Shown one piece after another: positions 25,999 through 35,317 of a stretch of DNA of 64,000 nt (position 1 is its first letter; each line of letters opens with the position of its first letter). A program made the translations under genes and the position numbers. Source of the stretch: Streptococcus sp. SN-1 (GTDB lineage: Bacteria > Bacillota > Bacilli > Lactobacillales > Streptococcaceae); contig NZ_AP028929.1 in the NCBI RefSeq assembly GCF_041154385.1, positions 1,488,001-1,552,000 of the forward strand, written 5' to 3'. The notes below the pieces were generated by a model. The model searched no databases. It saw only the letters and a list, made by a program, of their open reading frames with translations, and had not been told where the DNA came from.

Positions 25999-27081
25999 AT
26001 GTCTAAATTACAACAAATCGTAACATATCTTGAATCAGAAAAACTAGACGTCGCTGTCGTATCTGACCCCGTCACAATCAATTACCTCACTGGCTTTTAC
26101 AGTGATCCCCATGAACGTCAAATGTTCCTTTTTGTCCTAGCGGATCAAGAACCCCTCCTCTTTGTCCCAGCCCTTGAAGTTGAGCGTGCTACTAGCACTG
26201 TTTCCTTCCCAGTTGTGGGCTATGTGGATTCTGAAAATCCATGGCAAAAAATGAAACATGCTCTTCCACAGCTTGATTTCAAACGTGTCGCTGTTGAGTT
26301 TGACAATCTCATCTTGACCAAATATCATGGCTTGAAAATAGTCTTTGAAACTGCTGAATTTGAAAACCTCACTCCTCGTATCCAACGCATGCGCCTCATC
26401 AAATCAGCTGATGAAGTGCAAAAAATGATGGTTGCAGGTCTCTATGCGGACAAGGCTGTTAAGGTTGGTTTTGATAATATTTCTCTTGATAAGACAGAGA
26501 CAGATATTATCGCTCAAATTGACTTTGCTATGAAACGTGAAGGCTATGAAATGAGCTTTGACACCATGGTCTTGACAGGTGATAATGCTGCAAATCCACA
26601 CGGTATTCCAGCAGCTAATAAGGTTGAAAATGATGCTCTTCTACTCTTTGACCTTGGTGTTCTAGTCAACGGCTATGCGTCAGATATGACTCGTACAGTC
26701 GCAGTCGGCAAACCTGACCAATTCAAGAAAGACATTTATAACTTGACTCTTGAAGCCCAACAAGCTGCTCTTGACTTTATCAAACCAGGTGTGACTGCCC
26801 ATGAAGTGGACCGTGCTGCCCGTGAGGTCATCGGAAAAGCTGGTTACGGCGAGTACTTCAACCACCGTCTTGGTCACGGTATCGGTATGGATGTCCACGA
26901 ATTCCCATCTATCATGGAAGGAAACGACATGGTCATCGAAGAAGGCATGTGCTTCTCTGTTGAACCAGGTATCTATATCCCTGGTAAAGTCGGTGTTCGT
27001 ATTGAAGACTGCGGTGTTGTTACCAAGGATGGCTTCGACCTCTTTACAAGCACCAGCAAAGACTTGCTTTATTTTGATTAA
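25999..27081 (+). CDS. pepQ: Xaa-Pro dipeptidase PepQ
   Basis: A 360-residue M24 metallopeptidase cleaving X-Pro dipeptides in the cytoplasm. An N-terminal creatinase-like domain is followed by the pita-bread fold. Metal ligands are in LFDLGVLVNGYASDMTR (two Asp), GHGIGMDVHE (His), FSVEPGIY (Glu) and RIEDCGVV (Glu). AGAAGG precedes the ATG. Confidence 0.94.
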   Translation: MSKLQQIVTYLESEKLDVAVVSDPVTINYLTGFYSDPHERQMFLFVLADQEPLLFVPALEVERATSTVSFPVVGYVDSENPWQKMKHALPQLDFKRVAVEFDNLILTKYHGLKIVFETAEFENLTPRIQRMRLIKSADEVQKMMVAGLYADKAVKVGFDNISLDKTETDIIAQIDFAMKREGYEMSFDTMVLTGDNAANPHGIPAANKVENDALLLFDLGVLVNGYASDMTRTVAVGKPDQFKKDIYNLTLEAQQAALDFIKPGVTAHEVDRAAREVIGKAGYGEYFNHRLGHGIGMDVHEFPSIMEGNDMVIEEGMCFSVEPGIYIPGKVGVRIEDCGVVTKDGFDLFTSTSKDLLYFD

Positions 27082-27091
27082 AATTCATCTA

Positions 27092-27241
27092 ATACTCAAT
27101 GAAAATCAAAGAGCAAACTAGGAAGCTAGCCGCAGGTTGCTCAAAACACTGTTTTGAGGTTGTAGATAAGACTGACGAAGTCAGTCACATATATACGGTA
27201 AGGCGACGCTGACGCGGTTTGAAGATATTTTCGAAGAGTAT
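27092..27241 (-). repeat. Complete BOX element (A, B and C)
   Basis: boxC (atactcaatgaaaatcaaag...), boxB (caaaacactgttttgaggtt, then gactgacgaagtcag) and boxA (acggtaaggcgacgctgacg..., ending cgaagagtat). It is the only copy here with a full B module. It lies between pepQ and its terminator. Confidence 0.95.
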
Positions 27242-27257
27242 AAAATCTTCCCACAAT

Positions 27258-27306
27258 AAAACGCATAGTATCAAGGTTTTCAACACCTGATACTATGCGT
27301 TTTTCT
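27258..27306. terminator. Bidirectional terminator between pepQ and the ECF/pdxK/truA operon
   Basis: A perfect 13-bp stem (acgcatagtatca / tgatactatgcgt) with a 14-base loop, Ts after it on the plus strand and TTTTA on the minus. A near copy occurs at 51408-51440. Confidence 0.88.
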
Positions 27307-27334
27307 TATTTGAAAGACTTTTGACTCAGCCTCA

Positions 27335-27796
27335 TTACTTAATCTTCTTGATACTTTGACTAATAATAAATCCTACAATCATCCCTACTATATTTTGCAT
27401 GAAATTTGGTAGAATTTCTGGTAGGGCTGATGCCCAGCCATTCATCAAAGTAGAACCCAAGGCGTAACCCCCTACCATGGCAATCGTTGCTAAGATAAGG
27501 CCTAACCACTGAGTTTTTCCTTTAAATCCTGCGAAAAATCCCTGCAAGCCATGATTGACCAAGCTAAATAACATCCACTGAGGATAGCCTGATAAGAGGT
27601 CAATCAAGAAACCTGCTAGTCCTCCGACTACAGCCCCTTCACGACTACCAAAGTAGAAGGCCGCGAAGAAGACACCCGCATCTAAAAGAGTTAGAATGCC
27701 TGTCGGTGTTGGAATTTTTAAGAAATAACCTAGAACCACAGAGAGGGCGGTTAATAGGGATACAAGGGCGATTTTAGTTGTTTTGGTTTGCTTCAT
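27335..27796 (-). CDS. ECF transporter substrate-binding (S) component, vitamin precursor
   Basis: A 153-residue protein with five to six membrane helices and the N-terminal ALVSLLTALSVVLG segment typical of S components that dock to the shared EcfA-A'-T module. Its start overlaps the kinase gene by 23 bases, so the imported vitamer should be the kinase's substrate. That points to pyridoxine/pyridoxal, or else the thiamine precursor HMP. No ECF energising genes lie in this window. Confidence 0.8.
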   Translation of the reverse strand: MKQTKTTKIALVSLLTALSVVLGYFLKIPTPTGILTLLDAGVFFAAFYFGSREGAVVGGLAGFLIDLLSGYPQWMLFSLVNHGLQGFFAGFKGKTQWLGLILATIAMVGGYALGSTLMNGWASALPEILPNFMQNIVGMIVGFIISQSIKKIK

Positions 27797-28547
27797 ATTG
27801 TCTTACTCCATACTGATCTGCTTGTGCAATAGCACGATAAACGAAAGCCTTAGAGCTTTCTACTGCTGGTAAAAGTTCATCACCTTTAACCAAGTGACTG
27901 GCAATGCTTGAGGCAAAAGTACAACCTGCGCCAGCATTTTGCCCTTGGATAACAGGATTTTCCAACACTGTAAAGGTCTGTCCATCATAAAAGACATCTA
28001 CAGCCTTGTCCTGACTAAGACGATTGCCTCCCTTGATAATGACTGCTGGCGCTCCTAAGTCATGCAATTTCTGTGCTGCAGTTTTCATATCTTCAAGGGT
28101 TTTAATCTCTTGATCTGCTAGTAATTCTGCTTCAGGAAGATTAGGCGTAATCACACTGACATGAGGGAAAAAGCGAATCAACTCTTGGCAGAGTTCACTA
28201 ACTGCTACGTCGTGTGTTTCCTTGCAGACCAAGACAGGGTCCAGAACCACAGGCACTCCTGGGCGTTGTTTGATAAAGTCCAATGCCTTCTCAGCTACAC
28301 TGACAGTTGGTAGAAGACCAATCTTAATACCTGCAAATTCCACATCACGCAAGCTATCTAATTCATGTTGAAAAATGGTATCGTCAGTTGGAAAGACTTC
28401 AAATCCTTTTTCTGTCAAGGCTGTCAAACAAGTCACTGCTACAAAGCCATGCAAGCCGTTCAAGGTATAGGTAGCCAAATCAGCGGACAAACCACCACCA
28501 CTAAAAATATCATTTCCTGAAAGTGCTAAAATACGATTATTCTTCAT
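27774..28547 (-). CDS. pdxK: Pyridoxal/pyridoxine kinase of the ThiD-like type (or HMP kinase)
   Basis: A 257-residue ribokinase-superfamily enzyme. [11 protein letters not shown] at the N-terminus, [16 protein letters not shown] and the anion hole [25 protein letters not shown] and AVDVFYDG resemble Bacillus PdxK more than strict ThiD, so I favour B6 salvage, with HMP-P kinase as the alternative. The start overlaps truA by 11 bases and its end overlaps the ECF gene. Confidence 0.75.
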   Translation of the reverse strand: MKNNRILALSGNDIFSGGGLSADLATYTLNGLHGFVAVTCLTALTEKGFEVFPTDDTIFQHELDSLRDVEFAGIKIGLLPTVSVAEKALDFIKQRPGVPVVLDPVLVCKETHDVAVSELCQELIRFFPHVSVITPNLPEAELLADQEIKTLEDMKTAAQKLHDLGAPAVIIKGGNRLSQDKAVDVFYDGQTFTVLENPVIQGQNAGAGCTFASSIASHLVKGDELLPAVESSKAFVYRAIAQADQYGVRQYEANQNN

Positions 28548-29286
28548 AACGAATCTCCTTTAAATATAAACCATTTGGTGCTGCAGTGGGACCTGCAAGT
28601 TGCCTGTCCTTTTTCTCCAAGATCAGGTCAATCTGCTCTACTGGCATTCGATTATTTCCGATTTTGAGCAGTGTCCCCACCATATTACGAATCTGCTTAT
28701 ACAAGAAACCATTTCCTGAAAAGGTAAAAATCAAAAACTGACCTGTCTCATCGACTGTTAAACTAGCTTCTGTAATGGTGCGAACCTTATCTTCTACACT
28801 AGTCCCAGAGGCTGTAAAACCGGTAAAATCATGGGTCCCCTCTAGCTTTTTGACAGCCTCCTGCATCCGTTCCACATCAAGCGGATAAGGAAAGTGAGTG
28901 GCATAGTGACGTCGCATAGGATTTTTAGGACGGCCCCTATCTACGATAAACTCATAGGTCTTGCTATGTTTGGCATAACGGCAATGAAAATCATCTGCCA
29001 CAAGCTCAATCGAAATCACATCAATATCTTCAGGGGACTGGGTGTCCAGAGCAAAACGGAGCTTCTCCTCATCCATCTGATAGGGCAAGTCAAAATGAAT
29101 CACCTGTCCCAGGGCATGAACCCCACTATCTGTCCTACCAGCACCGTGAACAGTAATAGCTTGCCCCTTATTCAATCTAGTCAAGGTTTTTTCAATTTCC
29201 TCCTGAACGCTACGCGCATGAGGCTGGCGCTGAAAACCAGCGAAGGCGTAACCATCATAGGAAATAGTTGCTTTGTATCTTGTCAT
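28537..29286 (-). CDS. truA: tRNA pseudouridine(38-40) synthase
   Basis: A 249-residue protein. The catalytic Asp lies in [14 protein letters not shown], and HSKTYEF and [11 protein letters not shown] are also typical. It modifies U38-40 in the anticodon arm. First gene of a three-gene overlapping operon with the kinase and ECF genes. Confidence 0.95.
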   Translation of the reverse strand: MTRYKATISYDGYAFAGFQRQPHARSVQEEIEKTLTRLNKGQAITVHGAGRTDSGVHALGQVIHFDLPYQMDEEKLRFALDTQSPEDIDVISIELVADDFHCRYAKHSKTYEFIVDRGRPKNPMRRHYATHFPYPLDVERMQEAVKKLEGTHDFTGFTASGTSVEDKVRTITEASLTVDETGQFLIFTFSGNGFLYKQIRNMVGTLLKIGNNRMPVEQIDLILEKKDRQLAGPTAAPNGLYLKEIRYEE

Positions 29287-29363
29287 AATTTTTATTCTAT
29301 CAAGAAATTAGTCTGTAGACAAGGTACAAAATTTAAAATTGTATGGGTACAAAAATCTCAAAA

Positions 29364-29389
29364 GAAAAACTTAGGAAACCAATCCTAAG
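29364..29389 (-). terminator. Terminator of the MFS gene
   Basis: On the minus strand CTTAGGA, six-base loop, TCCTAAG, then TTTTTC. The MFS stop codon lies inside the hairpin. Confidence 0.85.
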
Positions 29390-30536
29390 CTCTCTTTTGA
29401 AGTAGGTACATGACAAAGATAGAGATTGCAATCAACCAAAATCCTAAGATAGCAAAGACCAACATCCCATTTTGTGTTAGTAAGCCGATTGCACCTAGAA
29501 CAAATGGGGTCGTAAAGGCTCCAAAACTACAGCCTAATACAGCAAAGGAAGTTGCTTGATTGAGGAGTTTAGCTGGAATTCGTTCAGAGACAAGTTGAAA
29601 GACTGTCGTCAAGGCCACACTGTAGGCAAAACCAGCAAGAATACTTCCTGCTACTACTACCCACAAGGATGGAGACAGGGCAATCACGATTTGCCCTAAG
29701 CCAAAGGTAATACCCGACCATAGAAGCAGCTTTTCTTTAAAGATAGAAATCAAGAAAGAAAAACTCACCCCAGCCACAATCCCGATTAACTGCATGACAC
29801 TAAGAACAAAACTAGATAACTGGGCATCCCCAAGTCCTCTTTCCACCATCAAACTTGGAATACGGATAGTAATAGCCGTATTGGTACAAACTACAACCGC
29901 TGCTTCAATAGCTAGGATAAAAATCAAGCCTTTCATTTCTCGAGTTAAACGACTTGCTTCCTTCGCTTTTTTCTTAACTTCTTTCTTTGATTTTCCATAA
30001 GGGACAAAGAACAGATAAAGGATCAGCACCAAAAATCCAGCACTATAGGCTAAGAAGGTAGCTGTCCAACCAAAGACCAATAACTGGCCGACTGCCAAGG
30101 TGATGAGAGAGGCCCCAACGACCTCTGCAGAACCGCGTAACCCTAACATCTGAATTCGCGTTTTTCCTTGATAGCGTTCACTGATAATGGAAATGGCCTT
30201 GGCATTAATCATCCCAACACCCAAACCGAAAAGAATCCGTGTTCCAAAGACAAAGGGATAGGCTTGATACCAAAATGGTGCTGTTCCACTCAGTGATAAA
30301 ATCAGCAATCCCAAACTAATCTGTAAGCGCTCAGGAAATATCTTTTCTAAGAAACCATTTAGTAGTAACATCATCATGATTCCAAAGGATGGCAAGCTCG
30401 CCAAGAGCTCAATTTGTTCCTTAGGATAACCTTGATAATAGTCAAACATAGCTGGCAGGGCACTCGAGATGGAAAAGGACGTAATCAAAACGAGGGAGAG
30501 AGCCAAAATACTGGCCCGTTCTAAAAATTGTTTCAT
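29385..30536 (-). CDS. Major facilitator superfamily transporter
   Basis: A 383-residue protein with about 12 hydrophobic helices and a basic central loop (GKSKKEVKKKAKEASRL). The loop between helices 2 and 3 is GFLEKIFPERLQ, and GTRILFGLGVGMINA follows. It resembles CynX/NimT-like or multidrug exporters, but nothing fixes the substrate. Single gene with its own terminator. Confidence 0.82.
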   Translation of the reverse strand: MKQFLERASILALSLVLITSFSISSALPAMFDYYQGYPKEQIELLASLPSFGIMMMLLLNGFLEKIFPERLQISLGLLILSLSGTAPFWYQAYPFVFGTRILFGLGVGMINAKAISIISERYQGKTRIQMLGLRGSAEVVGASLITLAVGQLLVFGWTATFLAYSAGFLVLILYLFFVPYGKSKKEVKKKAKEASRLTREMKGLIFILAIEAAVVVCTNTAITIRIPSLMVERGLGDAQLSSFVLSVMQLIGIVAGVSFSFLISIFKEKLLLWSGITFGLGQIVIALSPSLWVVVAGSILAGFAYSVALTTVFQLVSERIPAKLLNQATSFAVLGCSFGAFTTPFVLGAIGLLTQNGMLVFAILGFWLIAISIFVMYLLQKRA

Positions 30537-30595
30537 GAAATCTCTTTCTATATTTCTCTTAATCTTCTACTTTTTTGATAGTCATCAAACAAGCA

Positions 30596-30635
30596 AGAAA
30601 AGAAGAAGCCTCTTTAGTGTATAGACTCCTTCTTA
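30596..30635 (-). terminator. Probable terminator of the Pr6Pr/yjdM pair
   Basis: On the minus strand an imperfect stem AAGAAGGAG / CTTCTT with a long loop, followed by CTTTTC. Confidence 0.4.
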
Positions 30636-30660
30636 AACTCGAAAATGAATCCCTTGTATC

Positions 30661-31290
30661 TTAGGATGACTTTCTCTTGATTTGCTTGATAAAGTAGAAG
30701 ATAAATCCTGCCACCATATAGGCAACAAAAATAATCAGACACCACTTGAACACGACATCCCAACCCTTGTTTACATTCAAAAAGAAGTAAGGGAAGGGAC
30801 TGACCTTAGAATTAGGAACATCAAGTCTCAATACCAAGCCATTAAAAAGAGCAAAAATCATATACAGCAAGGGTAAAATCGTCCACACAACTGGATCCCA
30901 AATCTTATATTGACCCTGTTTGTCAAAAAAGAGGGTATCTGCTAAAAACCAAAGGGGAACGATATAGTGGCAAAGGAAATTTTCTAGAGTATAGAAATTA
31001 GTCGCAATGGGCGCTAAGAGGAAATGGTAAATCACACAGGTAATCATGATACTCATGGTGACCCCACCTTTTAAGCGCAAGAGACTTGATCTTTGCCAGT
31101 TTTCACCTAAACGGCTCATAACCTTTAGGAGATAGAGCGTAAAAATCGCGACTAAGAGGTTGGACAGAACCGTATAATAGAGCAGCATCCCAAATCCACC
31201 ATGCTTGGCGATTTCAAGATAAACTCCCGTAAAAGCCGCTAGAAACAAGAAGATACGGCTATAAAATACAAGTTTATAGTGTTTTGACAT
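30661..31290 (-). CDS. Pr6Pr family membrane protein
   Basis: A 209-residue protein with six predicted helices; GGFGMLLYYTVLSNLL, HYIVPLWFLAD and YMIFALFNG are family-like. Function unknown. It starts two bases after the yjdM stop and is probably co-transcribed with it. Pneumococcus has the same pair. Confidence 0.75.
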   Translation of the reverse strand: MSKHYKLVFYSRIFLFLAAFTGVYLEIAKHGGFGMLLYYTVLSNLLVAIFTLYLLKVMSRLGENWQRSSLLRLKGGVTMSIMITCVIYHFLLAPIATNFYTLENFLCHYIVPLWFLADTLFFDKQGQYKIWDPVVWTILPLLYMIFALFNGLVLRLDVPNSKVSPFPYFFLNVNKGWDVVFKWCLIIFVAYMVAGFIFYFIKQIKRKSS

Positions 31291-31292
31291 GC

Positions 31293-31631
31293 TTAAATTT
31301 TCTTCACAAACTCTGATTTGAGTTTCATGGCACCAAAGCCATCAATTTTACAGTCGATATTGTGGTCGCCTTCTACGATGCGGATATTCTTCACGCGCGT
31401 CCCTTGTTTCAAATCTTTTGGCGCACCTTTTACTTTCAAGTCCTTGATGAGGGTTACTGTATCACCATCAGCCAATTTATTTCCGTTGGCATCGATAGCG
31501 ACAATGCCCTCTTCTACTTCTGCAACTTCAGCAGGATTCCACTCATGAGCACACTCTGGGCAAACCAGTAGGGCACCGTCTTCGTAGACATACTCTGAGT
31601 TACATTTTGGGCAATTTGGTAAGTTATTCAT
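31293..31631 (-). CDS. yjdM: YjdM/PhnA-family zinc-ribbon protein
   Basis: A 112-residue protein. An N-terminal zinc ribbon ([21 protein letters not shown], two CxxC pairs) is followed by an SH3-like KOW-type domain ([15 protein letters not shown]). Once named for phosphonate use, but it lies away from any phn genes; the role is unknown. Confidence 0.9.
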   Translation of the reverse strand: MNNLPNCPKCNSEYVYEDGALLVCPECAHEWNPAEVAEVEEGIVAIDANGNKLADGDTVTLIKDLKVKGAPKDLKQGTRVKNIRIVEGDHNIDCKIDGFGAMKLKSEFVKKI

Positions 31632-31724
31632 GGTTTCTCCTTATCATCATTCACTATTCTTTGAAAATCAAAATTTCTCGAACAGCAACTATTATACCCT
31701 AAAATCAGCATTTTGACAAATTTA

Positions 31725-31749
31725 GAAAAAACCGATATCAATCTATCGG
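31725..31749 (-). terminator. Terminator of cmk
   Basis: On the minus strand CCGATA, six-base loop, TATCGG, then TTTTTTC. Confidence 0.85.
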
Positions 31750-31760
31750 CTTTTCCACAT

Positions 31761-32432
31761 TTACATTCTTTTTTCAGCTTCTGCTTTGATTTTTGCAACT
31801 ACTTCTTGAATGTTCAAACCAGTTGTATCAAGGTAGACAGCATCCTCTGCTTGTTTGAGAGGTGAAGTCTCACGATGACTATCCTTGTAGTCACGCGCAG
31901 CAATTTCCTCTTTTAGGGTTTCAAGGTCTGTTTCAATTCCCTTGGCAATATTTTCCTTGTAACGGCGCTCTGCTCTCTCATCGACTGAAGCCACTAGGAA
32001 AATTTTTAATTCTGCTTGTGGCAATACAACCGTTCCAATATCGCGACCATCCATGACAATACCACCTTGCTGGGCGATTTCTTGTTGGAGAGAAACTAGT
32101 TTCTCACGTACTTCAGGAATTGCCGCAATGGCAGAAACATGATTGGTCACTTCATTTTCACGGATAGGATGGGTAATATCCACATCTCCTACAAAGACAA
32201 GCTGTTCTCCAGTTTCTGAGCGCCCAAAACTGATTGGATGCTGGTCCAACAAGGCTAAAAGTGCTTCGACTTGTTCAACTCCTAATTGGTTCTTAAGAGC
32301 CATATAAGTCGCAGCACGATACATAGCACCTGTATCTAGGTAGGTGTATCCAAAGTCTTTAGCAATAATCTTTGCGACCGTACTCTTACCACTTGAAGCA
32401 GGGCCGTCAATAGCAATTTGAATTGTTTTCAT
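31761..32432 (-). CDS. cmk: Cytidylate kinase
   Basis: A 223-residue (d)CMP kinase. P-loop GPASSGKST (about 10-18), [10 protein letters not shown], the [12 protein letters not shown]-binding segment and the lid RYKENIAKG. It recycles CMP/dCMP for nucleotide and lipid synthesis. It follows the LysM membrane gene by eight bases, the order found in pneumococcus. Confidence 0.96.
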   Translation of the reverse strand: MKTIQIAIDGPASSGKSTVAKIIAKDFGYTYLDTGAMYRAATYMALKNQLGVEQVEALLALLDQHPISFGRSETGEQLVFVGDVDITHPIRENEVTNHVSAIAAIPEVREKLVSLQQEIAQQGGIVMDGRDIGTVVLPQAELKIFLVASVDERAERRYKENIAKGIETDLETLKEEIAARDYKDSHRETSPLKQAEDAVYLDTTGLNIQEVVAKIKAEAEKRM

Positions 32433-32440
32433 ATCAACTC

Positions 32441-32926
32441 CTATTTGATTTTAACAACATCACCTGGATTAGCAAACCAAGATCCTGTAGCCATGTGCCC
32501 AGGATTCAAAGCCTCTAACTGCGCAATCGAAATCCCAGCGCGAGCGGCAATGGCTGCTTCTCCTTCTCCAGCTAAGACTTTTGTCGTCCCTTCTGGATCA
32601 GTTGGATGTTCTGAACTACTAGATGACTCTTCTACCTTTTCCTCCGAACTAGAAGATGCCTGCTCTGAACTACTAGAAGATGAAATCTGTACTACATTTG
32701 CATCAGAATCGTGAAAATCTTTCAAGGCTGCCGTGCGATTACTCCCACCTGATGAAAGATAGATGAGAACAATAATCATCACGACTACAATCACAAAGAA
32801 AATACTTGCTAAAATAGTCAAGATACGATTCGCTATAACTCCACCACCCTGTGATCGCGAACGACGGCCTGCTCTTGTTTCTTCTTGATTTTCATAAATA
32901 TCTTCTTGCCACGGTTCTTTTGCCAT
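32441..32926 (-). CDS. Membrane-anchored LysM protein (SAG1386/EF1546 family)
   Basis: A 161-residue type II membrane protein. Cytoplasmic basic N-terminus (about 1-31), one helix (about 32-54), a Ser/Glu-rich linker ([15 protein letters not shown]) and a C-terminal LysM (about 113-161, ending NPGDVVKIK). It would tether to peptidoglycan from outside the membrane. AAGGAG precedes the ATG. Its start lies 45 bases from the divergent ferredoxin start. Confidence 0.87.
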   Translation of the reverse strand: MAKEPWQEDIYENQEETRAGRRSRSQGGGVIANRILTILASIFFVIVVVMIIVLIYLSSGGSNRTAALKDFHDSDANVVQISSSSSSEQASSSSEEKVEESSSSSEHPTDPEGTTKVLAGEGEAAIAARAGISIAQLEALNPGHMATGSWFANPGDVVKIK

Positions 32927-32936
32927 ACCTTACTCC

Positions 32937-32965
32937 TTGTTTTTTTTTACTTTTCTTATTACAAT
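32937..32965 (+). promoter_or_regulatory. Ferredoxin promoter, apparently giving a leaderless mRNA
   Basis: TTGTTT, 17 bases, TACAAT, ending six bases before the ATG at 32972. Confidence 0.55.
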
Positions 32966-32971
32966 ATAAAT

Positions 32972-33178
32972 ATGAAAATCACACTTATACCTGAACGATG
33001 TATCGCCTGTGGGCTTTGCCAAACTTATTCTGATTTATTTGATTACCACGATAATGGAATCGTGCGTTTTTACGATGACCCTGACCAACTGGAAAAAGAA
33101 ATTTCTCCTAGTCAGGATGTCTTAGAGGCTGTTAAAAATTGCCCAACTCGCGCCCTGATTGGAAACCAGGAAGCCTAA
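32972..33178 (+). CDS. fer: Single-cluster [4Fe-4S] ferredoxin
   Basis: A 68-residue protein starting MKITLIPERC. Cys ligands in CIACGLC (C10, C13, C16) and the later NCP of AVKNCPTRALI. A small electron carrier of the Firmicutes single-cluster type. The ATG at 32972 was chosen over the longer frame to 32885, which runs back through the divergent gene. There is no Shine-Dalgarno sequence. Confidence 0.9.
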   Translation: MKITLIPERCIACGLCQTYSDLFDYHDNGIVRFYDDPDQLEKEISPSQDVLEAVKNCPTRALIGNQEA

Positions 33179-33228
33179 ATCAATGGCGATAATCCACTCC
33201 CTCCAGTTTAGCACATTTCCATGTAAAA

Positions 33229-34194
33229 TTATAGTCTTTTCACTTTATTTTTTTCTGTAAAATCAGGAAGGTCGCTTTTTTCTTTGATAAGATAAAGTGG
33301 TCTTTTTTTAGTCTCTAGATAAATCTTACTGATGTACTTGCCCAGAATCCCAATTGTCAAGAGTTGGATTCCCCCAAGAAAGAGAATAACAGCCATCAGA
33401 GAGGTCCAACCTGATGTCGGATTGCCCAAAATGAGGGTCCGAACCACAACAAAAAAGGTCATAAGCAGAGAAATAAAACAAGATAGTAGACCAGCCGCAA
33501 AGGCTATAATCAAGGGAAAATCTGAAAAATTAACAATCCCTTCAATGGAGTAGAAAAAGAGTTGCCTAAAACTCCAACTGGTCTTGCCAGCCTGCCTTTC
33601 GACATTTGGATAGTCCAAATAGTAGGTTTTGAAACCGACCCATGCGAAGAGTCCCTTAGAAAAACGATTGGACTCGGTCAAAGCTAAAATGGCATCGACC
33701 ACAGACCGTCTCATCATGCGAAAATCACGGACACCTGAGGGCAAGGCTACTGGACTGATTTTTTGCATAAGGCGGTAAAAGAGATTAGCACAGAAACTAC
33801 GAAAGAAGGGTTCTCCCTCCCGACTGGTTCTCCGTGTTCCTACGCAGTCCAAATCTGCATTTTGGTCTAGTAAGTTTTTCATCTCAAGCAACATACTAGG
33901 AGGATCCTGGAGGTCTGCATCCATTACCACCACCAGATCTCCTATCGCATATTGTAAGCCTGCATACAGAGCTGCTTCTTTGCCAAAATTTCGTGAGAAA
34001 GAAAGATAATGCACTGCCGAATTTTGCTCCCGATAGGTCTTTAAGAGTTCCAAAGTCCCATCACTTGATCCATCGTCGACAAAGACATACTCGATTTCTG
34101 TTTCCAAATCTGGAAGTAAAGCTTCCAGAGCCTGATAAAAAAGAGGAAGTACTTCCTCTTCGTTTAAACAGGGGACAATGATTGACATCACCAT
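33229..34194 (-). CDS. Family 2 glycosyltransferase, GtrB/dolichol-phosphate-sugar-synthase-like
   Basis: About 321 residues. GT-A domain with SIIVPCLNEEE, FVDDGSSDGT and the DAD-like VVMDADLQDPP, then two C-terminal helices (about 225-300). Such enzymes load a sugar on undecaprenyl phosphate for wall polymer or glycolipid decoration. Starts at 34212, 34194 and 34188 are possible; 34194 follows the galE stop by one base. The link with galE suggests a UDP-glucose or UDP-galactose donor. Confidence 0.87.
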   Translation of the reverse strand: MVMSIIVPCLNEEEVLPLFYQALEALLPDLETEIEYVFVDDGSSDGTLELLKTYREQNSAVHYLSFSRNFGKEAALYAGLQYAIGDLVVVMDADLQDPPSMLLEMKNLLDQNADLDCVGTRRTSREGEPFFRSFCANLFYRLMQKISPVALPSGVRDFRMMRRSVVDAILALTESNRFSKGLFAWVGFKTYYLDYPNVERQAGKTSWSFRQLFFYSIEGIVNFSDFPLIIAFAAGLLSCFISLLMTFFVVVRTLILGNPTSGWTSLMAVILFLGGIQLLTIGILGKYISKIYLETKKRPLYLIKEKSDLPDFTEKNKVKRL

Positions 34195-34195
34195 C

Positions 34196-35215
34196 TTAGT
34201 CTTCAAATCCATTTGGATGCTTGCTTTGCCAACGCCATGCGTCTTCGCACATTTGGGTGATGCCGAGTTCTGCTTCCCAGCCGAGTTCTGCTTTGGCTTT
34301 TGCAGGATCTGAATAGCAGGCTGCGATGTCCCCTGGGCGACGGTCTACGATACGATAAGGAATTGGACGTCCCACTGCTTTTTCCATATTTTGGATGATT
34401 TCAAGAACTGAGTAGCCTTTACCTGTTCCAAGATTATAAACGTTTAGACCTGAGCCTTTTTGGATTTTTTTCAGAGCTGCAACGTGACCTTTAGCCAAGT
34501 CAACAACGTGGATATAGTCACGAACACCTGTTCCATCTTCTGTATCGTAATCGTCTCCGAAGACTTGTACTTGCTCTAATTTTCCAACAGCTACTTGAGT
34601 CACATACGGCAAGAGGTTGTTTGGAATACCGTTTGGATTTTCTCCCAAATCACCACTCTCATGGGCTCCTATTGGGTTAAAGTAACGAAGTAAGACCACA
34701 TTCCATTCTGAGTCTGCCTTGTAGATATCTGTCAAAATTTCCTCTAGCATAAGTTTGGTACGACCGTATGGATTGGTCACTGAAAGTGGGAAATCTTCCA
34801 AGATTGGCACTGTATGAGGATCTCCGTAAACTGTCGCAGAAGAACTGAAAATGATGTTTTTACAGTTGTTTTCTTCCATGACCTTCAAAAGACTAACAGT
34901 TCCAGCGATATTGTTGTCATAGTAGGCAAGAGGGATACGTGTTGATTCGCCAACAGCCTTTAAACCAGCAAAGTGAATGACACCAGTTGGTTCTTCTTGC
35001 TTGAAAATATCTCTGAGGGTATCGGTATCACGGATATCTGCCTCATAGAACGGAACTTCAACTCCTGTAATTCTCTCAACAACTTCTAAACTTTTTCTGT
35101 TACTATTCACAAGGTTATCCACCACAACAACCTGATGACCTGCTTGGATTAACTCAATAACAGTGTGGGTTCCGATAAAACCTGCTCCACCCGTTACCAA
35201 AATCTTTTCTTGCAT
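34196..35215 (-). CDS. galE: UDP-glucose 4-epimerase
   Basis: A 339-residue SDR enzyme interconverting UDP-glucose and UDP-galactose. NAD-binding VTGGAGFIGTHT, FSSSATVYG and catalytic YGRTK. Full length. It lies directly upstream of the glycosyltransferase and away from a Leloir operon, so it probably feeds surface glycan synthesis. Confidence 0.95.
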   Translation of the reverse strand: MQEKILVTGGAGFIGTHTVIELIQAGHQVVVVDNLVNSNRKSLEVVERITGVEVPFYEADIRDTDTLRDIFKQEEPTGVIHFAGLKAVGESTRIPLAYYDNNIAGTVSLLKVMEENNCKNIIFSSSATVYGDPHTVPILEDFPLSVTNPYGRTKLMLEEILTDIYKADSEWNVVLLRYFNPIGAHESGDLGENPNGIPNNLLPYVTQVAVGKLEQVQVFGDDYDTEDGTGVRDYIHVVDLAKGHVAALKKIQKGSGLNVYNLGTGKGYSVLEIIQNMEKAVGRPIPYRIVDRRPGDIAACYSDPAKAKAELGWEAELGITQMCEDAWRWQSKHPNGFED

Positions 35216-35317
35216 CTGTTTTCCTCGATTCTCGGATTATTTTTTCTTATTTTACCATTTTTGATAGGGAATGTCATTTGCCATCCTAGAAGCTAAGCTA
35301 AAATTTCAGTAAAATAT

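Noticed and set aside
31651-31685. BOX-like ttctttgaaaatcaaaat segment
   Set aside because: Too short and degenerate to call a BOX element.
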